DNA of 54,205 bases from contig JACRBC010000077.1 in assembly GCA_016213245.1 (NCBI GenBank), positions 1 through 54,205 of the forward strand, read 5' to 3'. This DNA comes from Candidatus Solibacter usitatus. Its GTDB lineage: Bacteria > Acidobacteriota > Terriglobia > Bryobacterales > Bryobacteraceae. Under the pieces are notes generated by a model. The model worked only from the letters and a program-made list of their open reading frames with translations. It made no database searches and was not told the DNA's origin. This document shows positions 1-7,169 of the stretch, piece by piece. Position numbers and translations under genes: made by a program. The stretch's first letter is position 1. The number at the start of each line of letters is the position of its first letter.

Positions 1-272
1 GCCACGCCCATCAGGATGGCCAGGGCGTCTTTCGGCGCCACCTTCGGCAATGCGTGATGCGCGTCGTCGTAGTCCTTAATGAGCCGGGCGAGCAGTTTCT
101 GGAGCGTGCGCTCTTCGGCGGTCAGCTCGCGGCGAAAGAAATCGAGCTTCTCCAGCAGCGCCGCGGCGCGGTCGAGTTCGCGGCCGGATTCGATTACGCG
201 GGGAAGCGCCTCGGCCAGTAGCGCACCGTACCGCTGTTCGCCGATGGCGGTCGCCGCCCGTTTCGGTCGCAT
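1..272 (-). CDS. HigA-like antitoxin N-terminus (partial, runs off left edge)
   Basis: The minus-strand frame starts at an ATG (complement of 270-272) and stays open to the window edge, giving 90 codons. The protein begins MRPKRAATAIGEQRYGALL and carries a helical stretch with LEKLDFFRRELTAEE, then YDDAHHALPKVAPKDALAIL. This resembles the N-terminal helical region of HigA/XRE-type antitoxins, in which a short acidic/histidine segment precedes the phrase ending in FLM and then the helix-turn-helix. The DNA-binding part would lie outside the window, so the assignment rests on the N-terminal half only. No toxin gene is visible on this side. It is divergent from the helicase at 362. Confidence 0.5.
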   Translation of the reverse strand, partial: MRPKRAATAIGEQRYGALLAEALPRVIESGRELDRAAALLEKLDFFRRELTAEERTLQKLLARLIKDYDDAHHALPKVAPKDALAILMGV

Positions 273-350
273 TCAGGTGATGTTGGCAAAATGGGAATCG
301 CGATGCAAGCGGAGCCGGCGCCGATCAGTGCGGGCCAGGGGAGGCGTGCG

Positions 351-365
351 ATGATCAGGCGATGA
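351..365 (+). other. Four-codon upstream ORF coupled to the helicase start
   Basis: A Shine-Dalgarno-like GGGGAGG (338-344) lies 6 nt before an ATG at 351. That ATG opens a frame of four codons (Met-Ile-Arg-Arg) ending in TGA at 363-365. The TGA overlaps the helicase ATG at 362 as ATGA. The helicase start itself has no SD at a normal distance. The arrangement suggests translational coupling through a minimal upstream ORF. Confidence 0.35.
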
Positions 366-2884
366 TCCCGTGGGAGACGCTCAACGCCGAGCAGCGGCAG
401 GCCGTGGAGGCCTGGGACGAGGCGCTGATGGTGATGGCGCCGGTGGGGACGGGCAAGACCAACGTGTTGTCGCTGCGGGCGGCGCACGCCATCGAGAAGG
501 GGGTAAAGCCGCAGTCGGTGCTGTGCCTTTCGTTCACCAACAAGGCGGCGCGGGAGGTGAAGTCGCGGCTGGTGAAGCACCTGGGCAGGACGGCGGGGGA
601 GGTGACGGCGAAGACCTTCCACGGCTTGTGCGCGCAAATTCTGCGGGCGGAGTCCGACGCGGTGGGTTGGGACCGCGACTTTGTGATCTACGACGAAGAG
701 GACTGCCGCACGATCTTCGGCGAGGTGCTGAGAAGGGAAGGGATCCGCGCCTCGGAGCCGGAGCAGATCCAGTTCGAGTTCATGTTGATCGACGCCGCGG
801 CGCGGGCGCGGTTGAGCCGGTTTGAGGAGCCGCCGGGGCGACAGCCGCAGGAGGTTTTCGACGAATGCCTGCGGGAGTCGAGGGTGGATTCGATCAAGCG
901 CCGCGGGGGCGTGCGGTTCAAGCCGCTGTTGAGCGAGTACGTCTACGCTCTGCGCGAGCGCCACGCGGTGGACTTCGCCGACCTGATCGTGGGCGTGAAC
1001 CGGCTGTGGGACGAGAACCCGGAGGCGCTGGAGCGCTGGCGGGCGAAGTTCGGCTGGATCCAGGTGGACGAGGTGCAGGACACCAACCGCAGCGAGTACC
1101 GGCCGCTGCGGATGCTGGCCGAGGAGCACAAGCGGCTGTCTTTTTTCGGCGACATCGACCAGACGATTTATGAATGGCGCGGCTCGGCGCCGGGCGAAGT
1201 CCTGGCGGACTACAAGGCGCGTTTCGCGCCGGTGAAGGTGCTGCACTTTACGCGGAACTACCGCTCGACGCGGCGCATCATCGAGGCGTGCGAGAAGCTG
1301 ATCATGGCCTGCCCCGGGGCGCTGACGAAGGAGATTGTGCCGCAGTCGGCCGAAGAGGGAGAGGCGGTCGGCTCTTTCGAAGCGGCGAACACGAGGGACG
1401 AAGCGCAGTGGATCGCCGGGCGGGCGCGCCAGCTCGCCGGGCAGGGGGTGCCGTACAGCGAGATGGCGGTGCTGGTCCGGACCAACTTCACGGCGCGGGA
1501 GCTGTCGCGACATTTCGAGGAGCTGAAACTGCCGCACACGAAGGTGGAGGAGTTCAAGTTCTTCCAGCGGGCGGAGGTGAAGGACGCGCTGGCGCACCTG
1601 CGGCTGCTGGTGAATCCGCACGACAACAACGCGCTGGCGCGGTACCTGAGGACGCCGCCGAAGGGGGTGGGCGATGCGGCCGTGGAATCGTTGCTGGGCG
1701 AGCCGAGAGAGGCCGGGCTGAAGCTGGGCGACCTGCTCAGTACGGCCACGCTTGATGCGGGCGACCCCTTCCTGCGGTTGCTGGAAGCCGCCCGTGCGGG
1801 ACGCGTGGTGGTGTTCGACATCGAGTCGACGGGGCTGAAGATCGGAGAGGACGAGATCGTGGAACTGGCGGCGGCGCGCGGCGGCGCCGGCGGTTCCGGG
1901 CAGACGTTTCACGCCTATCTGAAGCCGTCGCGGCCCGTGGGCGATTCCGAGGACGTGCATCACCTCAGCGACGGCTTTCTTGCCCGCAACGGAGAAGACG
2001 CGCGCGCAGTGCTGGAACGCTTCCGCGAGTTCTGCGCCGGCTGCGTGCTGGCCGGCCACAACATCCCGCTGTTCGACGTGCCGATGCTCGCCAGCGCCTG
2101 CCGGCGCCTGGGTTTGGCCGATTGGGGGGACCGGCCGGCATTCGACACGCTGGACCTGACGCGCCGTTTTCACAGAATGCCTCGCTACAACCTCGGCGAG
2201 ATCTGCCAGCGGCTGGGCTTGAAAGCCGTGCCGGCGCACCGCGCCGGCGGCGACGTGGCGGCGACGGTGGATCTCTTGCAGGCCCTGCTTCCCAAGGTCG
2301 AGCAGGGGTTGCAGCCGCGCGTGGAGGCGGTGAAGAAATACGGGGCGCGGTTCAGGCCGCTGGCCCAGCAGGTGGAGCGGTGGCGGTCGAAGATGACGGA
2401 GGAGCGGCCGGCGGAACTGCTGGAGCGGGTCCTGGACGAGTCCGGCCTGCTGAAACACTACGGCAGGAACATCGAGGACGCGGCGCGGAAGGAGAACCTG
2501 GGAGAGCTGGTGGGGCATTTCCGCGGGTATGACGAAGCGTCCATGCAGCCGCTGGACGCGTTGATGCACGTGCTGGGCATCGCCGCGCTGGGGCGCGAGA
2601 TCGACGGGCAGGGCGCTGCGGACAATAGCCTTCTGCTGCTGACGGTGCACCAGGCCAAGGGGCTGGAGTTCGACACGGTGTTTGTCGCCGGAGCGGCCGA
2701 CGGAGAGTTCCCGCTGGGCCGCAGCGTACGCGCCGGGCTGGAGACGGAGGAGCACCGGCTGTTCTACGTGGCGGTGAGCCGGGCCAAGCGGCGGCTCTAC
2801 CTGAGCTACCCGATCGTCAGCAAGTGGGGCCGCGAGCAGTTGCGCAGCCGCTACATCCGTACGATTCTGGGATCTTCGAGCTGA
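362..2884 (+). CDS. UvrD/Rep-type superfamily 1 helicase with embedded DEDD 3'-5' exonuclease domain
   Basis: The 840-residue protein has the Walker A motif APVGTGKT (residues 26-33), the Walker B-type VDEVQDTN (about 235-242), GDIDQTIYEWRG (about 263-275), the motif IV region FTRNYRST (about 297) and the late motifs LTVHQAKGLEFDTVFV (about 759) and EEHRLFYVAVSRAKRRL. Between these, at about residues 480-645, lies a complete DnaQ-like exonuclease: FDIESTG (first Asp/Glu pair), LAGHNIPLFDVPML, FDTLDL, and AHRAGGDVAATVDLL with the final His/Asp. The nuclease therefore sits inside the helicase fold, probably in the 2B region, and is not appended. It is probably a DNA repair or recombination enzyme coupling unwinding and degradation. 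The GNAT gene follows after 3 nt. Confidence 0.9.
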   Translation: MIPWETLNAEQRQAVEAWDEALMVMAPVGTGKTNVLSLRAAHAIEKGVKPQSVLCLSFTNKAAREVKSRLVKHLGRTAGEVTAKTFHGLCAQILRAESDAVGWDRDFVIYDEEDCRTIFGEVLRREGIRASEPEQIQFEFMLIDAAARARLSRFEEPPGRQPQEVFDECLRESRVDSIKRRGGVRFKPLLSEYVYALRERHAVDFADLIVGVNRLWDENPEALERWRAKFGWIQVDEVQDTNRSEYRPLRMLAEEHKRLSFFGDIDQTIYEWRGSAPGEVLADYKARFAPVKVLHFTRNYRSTRRIIEACEKLIMACPGALTKEIVPQSAEEGEAVGSFEAANTRDEAQWIAGRARQLAGQGVPYSEMAVLVRTNFTARELSRHFEELKLPHTKVEEFKFFQRAEVKDALAHLRLLVNPHDNNALARYLRTPPKGVGDAAVESLLGEPREAGLKLGDLLSTATLDAGDPFLRLLEAARAGRVVVFDIESTGLKIGEDEIVELAAARGGAGGSGQTFHAYLKPSRPVGDSEDVHHLSDGFLARNGEDARAVLERFREFCAGCVLAGHNIPLFDVPMLASACRRLGLADWGDRPAFDTLDLTRRFHRMPRYNLGEICQRLGLKAVPAHRAGGDVAATVDLLQALLPKVEQGLQPRVEAVKKYGARFRPLAQQVERWRSKMTEERPAELLERVLDESGLLKHYGRNIEDAARKENLGELVGHFRGYDEASMQPLDALMHVLGIAALGREIDGQGAADNSLLLLTVHQAKGLEFDTVFVAGAADGEFPLGRSVRAGLETEEHRLFYVAVSRAKRRLYLSYPIVSKWGREQLRSRYIRTILGSSS

Positions 2885-2887
2885 GGC

Positions 2888-3694
2888 ATGGCACGGGACT
2901 TTTCGACTTCCGATATCGAGCTGGCGCGGCGGACGGAAGCCGCCGAGGCCGCCAACGGTTTTGGCCTGGCGCGCGGCGCCGAGCCCGGACTGGTGGAGGT
3001 GGAGCAGATCGCCGGCGGCTGCGCGATGTTCGCCGGCGCGGGCTCGCCGCTGACGCACGCCCTGGGCATCGGGATGAACGGCAAGCTGCCGGCGGGCGAG
3101 TTTGACCGGATGGAGGAGTTCTTCCGCAGCCGCGGGAGCGCATCGCTCATCGACCTGTGCCCGTTGGCGGACATGAGCGTGGTGGAAGAGGTGATGAAGC
3201 GTGGCTACCGCATCATCGAGTTCAACAACCTTCTGCTGCGCCGCGCGAGCGTGGAAGACGCCGGCTGCCAGGCGCCGCCGGATGTCGCCATCTCCGCCGC
3301 CGGTGAAGCGGCGCGTGAGGAGTGGTGCCGCCTGCTGGTGCGGGGTTTCAGCAGCACGGTGGAGATCGACGAGGCGGCGCTGCGGCTGGTAAGGGGGCTC
3401 ACCGGGGCGGGCACGAACTACCTGGCCCGCCTCGACAGCGCCGCCGTGGCCACGGCTGGGATGTCGATGCACGGCGGCGTGGCCATGCTCTACGGCGACA
3501 CGACCATCGCCGCGGCGCGCGGCCGGGGCGTGCAGCAGGCGCTCATCCGGCACAGGCTCGCCCAGGCGGCGCGGGCAGGCTGTGAGTGGGCGATGGCCTG
3601 CGTGATCCCGGGCAGCGGCTCGCACCGCAACTACGAACGCAGCGGATTTGAGCTGTTCTACATGCGGGTCAACGTGCAGCGGGACTTCGCGTAG
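2888..3694 (+). CDS. GNAT-family N-acetyltransferase
   Basis: A 268-residue protein. The C-terminal third carries the acetyl-CoA binding motif A as ARGRGVQQALIRHRLAQAA (about residues 209-226), followed by NYERSGFELFYMRV, typical of the last strand and helix of GNAT enzymes. The N-terminal half (about 1-120) contains GFGLARGAEP and FEF-like strands and could be a second, degenerate GNAT lobe, as in tandem-GNAT proteins. The substrate cannot be inferred. It starts 3 nt after the helicase stop, so co-transcription is likely. Confidence 0.75.
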   Translation: MARDFSTSDIELARRTEAAEAANGFGLARGAEPGLVEVEQIAGGCAMFAGAGSPLTHALGIGMNGKLPAGEFDRMEEFFRSRGSASLIDLCPLADMSVVEEVMKRGYRIIEFNNLLLRRASVEDAGCQAPPDVAISAAGEAAREEWCRLLVRGFSSTVEIDEAALRLVRGLTGAGTNYLARLDSAAVATAGMSMHGGVAMLYGDTTIAAARGRGVQQALIRHRLAQAARAGCEWAMACVIPGSGSHRNYERSGFELFYMRVNVQRDFA

Positions 3695-3703
3695 AGACAC
3701 CAC

Positions 3704-3788
3704 GCTGACCCGCTCGCTACCGCGGCTCTACTCGCTGCGCCCGCGGGAGTACGTGCTGACCCGCTCGCTACCGCTCGCGGCTCTGCTC
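3704..3788. repeat. Short direct repeat, two copies of a 19-bp unit
   Basis: The 19-mer GCTGACCCGCTCGCTACCG occurs exactly at 3704-3722 and again at 3755-3773. Each copy is followed within a few bases by CGGCTCT(A/G)CTC. The offset between copies is 51 bp. The block fills the whole intergenic space between the acetyltransferase and the convergent toxin gene. It is rich in CGCTCGC words and looks like an intergenic repeat family; no transposase or coding function is visible. Confidence 0.6.
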
Positions 3789-4032
3789 ATTTCGGGTGAG
3801 GAAAGATATCGGGAATGATGTAGGTGTCGCCGGCGATCTGGAAGATGAAGCGCCAATCCTTGCTGACTCTGGCTTGCCAGACATCGTTGGTTTCATCAAC
3901 CTTCTTGGCGCGCAGGGAAGGATATCGCAGGTTTTGGAGCAACAGGAGCGACTGCTTGTCGAAGACTTGCCGGATCTCCTTGGGCGCCCCGCTGTAGCTG
4001 CGGTCGAAGCGCTGGGTGCGGAGGAGCCTCAT
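3787..4032 (-). CDS. RelE/ParE-superfamily toxin (type II toxin-antitoxin)
   Basis: An 81-residue basic protein beginning MRLLRTQRFDRSYSGAPKEI and containing KQSLLLLQNLRYPSLRAKKV and WQARVSKDWRFIFQIAGDTY. The pattern of N-terminal F-D-x-x-Y, the central LRYPSLRAKKV-type basic loop, and the R-V-S/W-R-F-x-F strand is that of RelE/ParE/HigB-like mRNA interferases. The start ATG overlaps the stop of the upstream antitoxin gene by 4 nt (ATGA, 4029-4032), a typical antitoxin-first cassette. The target (ribosome-bound mRNA or gyrase) cannot be decided from sequence alone. Confidence 0.8.
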   Translation of the reverse strand: MRLLRTQRFDRSYSGAPKEIRQVFDKQSLLLLQNLRYPSLRAKKVDETNDVWQARVSKDWRFIFQIAGDTYIIPDIFPHPK

Positions 4033-4373
4033 GCGGCTGGGCGTTTGGGCTCTCTGGCCTTCAGCTTCCTGACTTCGCCGTGCAGTGAGTCGATGAACTC
4101 CTTGTGCGTGTCAAACGGCCCATGGACGCGGCCGTGCTTGACATCATCCAGGGCTGCGGCGATACGCGCATCCACAGCACGGCGTTGCTTTGGCGTGTAC
4201 TCGTCACCGGCGGACGGGAGTTTCGGGAGCAGGGTGATGATCCCACCGGATACTTTCACCTCCAACTGGTCGCCGTTCTTGATGCCAGCCTGGCGCCGGA
4301 CGCTCGGCGAGAAGAGCTGGCGGGTTTTCTCATTGACTGTGATGGTCATGCGTTGCGTCTTCATCTGAAGCAT
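4029..4373 (-). CDS. AbrB/SpoVT-type antitoxin
   Basis: The protein (114 residues from this start) begins MLQMKTQRMTITVNEKTRQ and continues LFSPSVRRQAGIKNGDQLEVKVSGGIITLLPK, a swapped-hairpin AbrB/MazE-like DNA-binding domain in about the first 50 residues. The C-terminal half, with RRAVDARIAAALDDVKHGRVHGPF, should be the toxin-neutralising segment. I chose the ATG at 4373 because a GAGAG lies about 9 nt upstream and the AbrB domain begins here; the frame is open to 4415, and 4364 is another possible start. It probably autoregulates the pair and sits just upstream of the RelE-type toxin. Confidence 0.8.
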   Translation of the reverse strand: MLQMKTQRMTITVNEKTRQLFSPSVRRQAGIKNGDQLEVKVSGGIITLLPKLPSAGDEYTPKQRRAVDARIAAALDDVKHGRVHGPFDTHKEFIDSLHGEVRKLKAREPKRPAA

Positions 4374-4446
4374 AACATCCCGCTCTCTGACCAGGAAGCA
4401 CGGCGCACTTCCCAATGCCGCCGCGGCAGATTCGCCCGCGGCCGGT

Positions 4447-5142
4447 CTACTTGCGCCCCGGGACCATCGGCACGAAGACCACCGGGTACTGGACGCGCTC
4501 GCTCACCTTGCCGGCGGCGTCCTTGTCGATGACCACCAGGTCCTGCCACTGGCGGCCGACCGGGGCAATGAGGCGCCCGCCGTTCTTCAACTGGCGGATG
4601 AGCTCCTGGGGTATTTCCGGCGGCGCGGCGGTGAGGATGATGCGGTCAAAGGGGGCCTCCTCCGGCCAGCCGAGGTAGCCGTCGCCGGCGCGCACGCGCA
4701 CGTTGCCGCAGCCGAGCGTTTGCAGCCGGGCATAGGACTCCCGGGCCAGCGGCTCGACGATTTCGATGGAGAAGACGCGCGCCGCCAGCCGGCAGAGCAC
4801 CGCCGCCTGGTACCCCGAGCCGGTGCCGATCTCCAGCACCTTGTGGCCCGGCTTGACGTCGAGCAGCTCCGTCATGGAGCCGACGATGTAGGGCTGCGAG
4901 ATGGTCTGGCCATGGCCGATGGGCAGGGGGCGGTCTTCGTAGGCCGAGCTGCGCACCGCCTCGGGCACGAAGAGGTGGCGCGGGATCTCGCGCATCGCGG
5001 CCAGCACGCCGGGGTGTTTCACGCCGCGGCGCTCGATCTGCGTGGTGACCATGCGGGCGCGCATGCCAGTCCAATCCTGCGCCTCCAGGCCGGCGGTCAG
5101 GCAAAGCGAGAAGGCGAGCGGGCTGCTGGGCCAGAGTTGCAT
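4447..5142 (-). CDS. pcm: Protein-L-isoaspartate O-methyltransferase
   Basis: Transfers a methyl group from S-adenosylmethionine to isoaspartyl residues in damaged proteins. The 231-residue product carries the family signatures HLFVP (residues 57-61), YEDRPLPIGHGQTISQPYIV (about 68-87) and the SAM-binding LEIGTGSGYQ (103-112). From the ATG at 5142 it gains a hydrophobic N-terminus (PLAFSLCLTAGLEAQ) that could act as a signal peptide, although it has no early basic residues. A cytosolic form could start at Met27 (5064). A TATCAT hexamer ends 8 nt before the 5142 ATG, supporting that start. Confidence 0.92.
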   Translation of the reverse strand: MQLWPSSPLAFSLCLTAGLEAQDWTGMRARMVTTQIERRGVKHPGVLAAMREIPRHLFVPEAVRSSAYEDRPLPIGHGQTISQPYIVGSMTELLDVKPGHKVLEIGTGSGYQAAVLCRLAARVFSIEIVEPLARESYARLQTLGCGNVRVRAGDGYLGWPEEAPFDRIILTAAPPEIPQELIRQLKNGGRLIAPVGRQWQDLVVIDKDAAGKVSERVQYPVVFVPMVPGRK

Positions 5143-5185
5143 CCGCCCTCATGATACGGCAACGGCGGGAAAAGGGAAGCCCCCG

Positions 5186-5548
5186 TCAGAAGTCGAGTTT
5201 GGAGAGGTGGTGCAGGAGCAGGTCGGAGGTGGTGAAAAGGGCGTCGGAAACTTTGGCGCGCGTCTTGTCGACGTCGATCGCCTCGCCGTCGATGAAGAGC
5301 ATGGTGAGGCGGCGGCCGGCTTTGTAGCCGCGGATGCCGGCGGCGGTTTCGCGGGAGTGGGAGGGGCGCTTGGCGAGGTCGAACAGGATGAGGTCGGGAG
5401 GATGGTTGAGGATGGCCCGGCCGCCGCGGGCGCCGTCCTGCGATTCCACCTCGACGGTCCAGCCGGCCTGGCGCAGTTCGGCGGCGCGCTTTTCGGCCGA
5501 AACGGGGTCCCACTGGAAAAGATAGAGTCTGCCGGGCATCAATGCCAT
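5186..5548 (-). CDS. Degenerate response-regulator receiver-like protein
   Basis: A 120-residue single-domain protein beginning MALMPGRLYLFQWDP. It contains AELRQAGWTVEVESQDGARG, a typical helix 1-strand 2 of receiver domains, then PPDLILFDLAKRP with Asp57 in the phospho-acceptor position. The later conserved Lys-Pro of true receivers is not evident; the corresponding stretch is LTMLFIDGEAIDVDKTRAK. It may be a CheY-like pseudo-receiver without normal phosphorylation. It is transcribed in the same direction as pcm and the carboxypeptidase-like genes, but no histidine kinase is nearby. Confidence 0.55.
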   Translation of the reverse strand: MALMPGRLYLFQWDPVSAEKRAAELRQAGWTVEVESQDGARGGRAILNHPPDLILFDLAKRPSHSRETAAGIRGYKAGRRLTMLFIDGEAIDVDKTRAKVSDALFTTSDLLLHHLSKLDF

Positions 5549-5567
5549 TATGGCTGGCCGGGGTGGC

Positions 5568-7166
5568 CTATGGGGCGGGTGAAAGCGGCACGGTGACGAT
5601 GGCGGCGGAGTTCGGCTCGACGCGCACCTGCGTGCCCCGGCCCCGGTAGGAGGCCACCCAGGAGGGGTCGGAGAGCATCGAGGGGTCGTTCATGGAGCCC
5701 AGCGGGATGGCGAAGGCGAAGGCGATATAGTCGCCCGGAGGGACTCCCACCGCGCGAAAGCGCCCGTCGGCGGCCGCCTGCTCGATGATCAGTTCGGCGG
5801 AGAGCCGGGAGGCGTCGGCCGGCGCCAGGACGACGAAAGCGCGCTCTTGCACGCTTCGGATGCCCTCAATCACTCCCTCCACGCGGCCGCCGTCGTTCGC
5901 CAGCAGCAGGCCGAGGTCGCGCGCGCCGGTGATGCTCCAGTCTGCCAGTGTGCCCTCCAGTTGGATCCCATCGAGGGAGACCGCTTTCAGGTAGATGTTG
6001 GGTTGAGAAGATTCGAGGCTGACGCGGTAGCGGTCGTGCTGGACGACGTTGAACTGGAAGTTACCCTGCTCGTCCACCCAGCGCGAGCCGTCGCTGGCCG
6101 CCTGGGCGGCCAGCGGGCGGAGGTTCACCCAGATGGCGTTGGCCGGCAGGCCGCCGCCTTGCAGCGTGGCGCGGCCGCGGATGGTGATGGGCGGGGTGAG
6201 CTGCAGCGCGAGGCCGGTGGCGTGGCTTTCAGCGATGTCGAGCTCCTGCATCGCGCTGCCGATATTCGCCGATTCGGCGGCGTAGGCGATCAGGCGGTAG
6301 CGCCCCGGCGGGATGTCGGTGAAGGCGAATGCGCCGCTTTCGGGGGTGTAGCGCGCCTCGTATTGAAATGTATCGTTGGGGTCCTGCGGCTTCATGTAGA
6401 CGGCGCAGCGGGAGGGCGGCGCCTGGCCTTCGCCGCTCAGGACCCGCCCCTCCACTTTGAAGAAAGGGACCAGCATGGGGCCGAAGTCGTAGCCGCCCAG
6501 CTCCTCGCCGGCCCCGATGATCACTATCTGCGCCTTGGAGGCTTCATAGACGCCGGGGAAGAAGGCGGGCGCCAGGTAGTTGGTGGGGCCGGCCGGGTCG
6601 CGAAAGCTGACGGTCATGGGGCCGGAGGGGTAGGCACGGAGGACGTAGGAGCCGGCCGGAAGGCGGGAGATGCGGAAGTCGCCGCTCCTGTCGATGTGAG
6701 CGGTGGAAACGGCCCGGTAGAGCCAGCGGCCGTTCATCCAGTAGCGTTTCTGGGCCTCGACGCGGGCGCCCAGCAGGGGCTGGCCGAGATGGTCGGTGAC
6801 CCGCCCGGCGATGACGGCGGCGGGTACCAGCAGGTAAGTCAGCCCGGTGGCGGAACACGAGGCCAGGTCCAGCCGGGCGGGGCTGCGGGCGGAGCGCGAC
6901 GACGGCGGGGCGAGCATTCCGGCCTTCTGGACGCTGACTTCATAGGTGGCCGCATCGAGGCCGAAGGCCCGGAAGCGGCCGTCGTCGCCGCTGAAAAAGC
7001 CCAGCGTGACGGGGGCGAGGCCGCCGTTGAAGCGGCGGAAGAGGAGCTTGGCGCGGGCCACCGGCGCGCCGTCCCCCTCGCGCAGCACCACCCCTTCGGC
7101 CGTGCACGGGCCGGACTGCGCCGGGGCGGCGGGCAGACAGGCGAGGACGAAGAGCAGTGTTCGCAT
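5568..7166 (-). CDS. Secreted carboxypeptidase-regulatory-like protein (paralog 3 of 3)
   Basis: A 532-residue protein with a signal peptide (MRTLLFVLACLPAAPAQ). An early beta-sandwich unit reads AEGVVLREGDGAPVARAKLLF and ends in DGRFRAFGLDAATYEVSVQK. A second is IAGRVTDHLGQPLLGARVEA followed by SGDFRISRLPAGSYVLRAYP, with further units to the C-terminus. These are the G-x-V-x-(D/G)-x-x-G-x-P-(V/L)-x-x-A and G-x-F-x-(F/I)-x-x-(L/V)-x-x-G-x-Y patterns of carboxypeptidase-regulatory (CarboxypepD_reg) domains. No peptidase catalytic domain is present. It lies 3 nt after its paralog at 7170-8825, so it is co-transcribed. Probable role: extracellular or outer-membrane scaffold or ligand binding (inference). 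Confidence 0.8.
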   Translation of the reverse strand: MRTLLFVLACLPAAPAQSGPCTAEGVVLREGDGAPVARAKLLFRRFNGGLAPVTLGFFSGDDGRFRAFGLDAATYEVSVQKAGMLAPPSSRSARSPARLDLASCSATGLTYLLVPAAVIAGRVTDHLGQPLLGARVEAQKRYWMNGRWLYRAVSTAHIDRSGDFRISRLPAGSYVLRAYPSGPMTVSFRDPAGPTNYLAPAFFPGVYEASKAQIVIIGAGEELGGYDFGPMLVPFFKVEGRVLSGEGQAPPSRCAVYMKPQDPNDTFQYEARYTPESGAFAFTDIPPGRYRLIAYAAESANIGSAMQELDIAESHATGLALQLTPPITIRGRATLQGGGLPANAIWVNLRPLAAQAASDGSRWVDEQGNFQFNVVQHDRYRVSLESSQPNIYLKAVSLDGIQLEGTLADWSITGARDLGLLLANDGGRVEGVIEGIRSVQERAFVVLAPADASRLSAELIIEQAAADGRFRAVGVPPGDYIAFAFAIPLGSMNDPSMLSDPSWVASYRGRGTQVRVEPNSAAIVTVPLSPAP

Positions 7167-7169
7167 GGG

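Noticed and set aside
194-3703. A 1169-codon open frame on the minus strand
   Set aside because: It is antisense to the helicase and GNAT genes, which have clear motifs. The translation is Arg/His/Pro-rich and low-complexity, as expected from GC-rich third positions. Similar long antisense frames (5847-7718 plus, 37321-40107 minus, 16447-18420 minus) were left out for the same reason.
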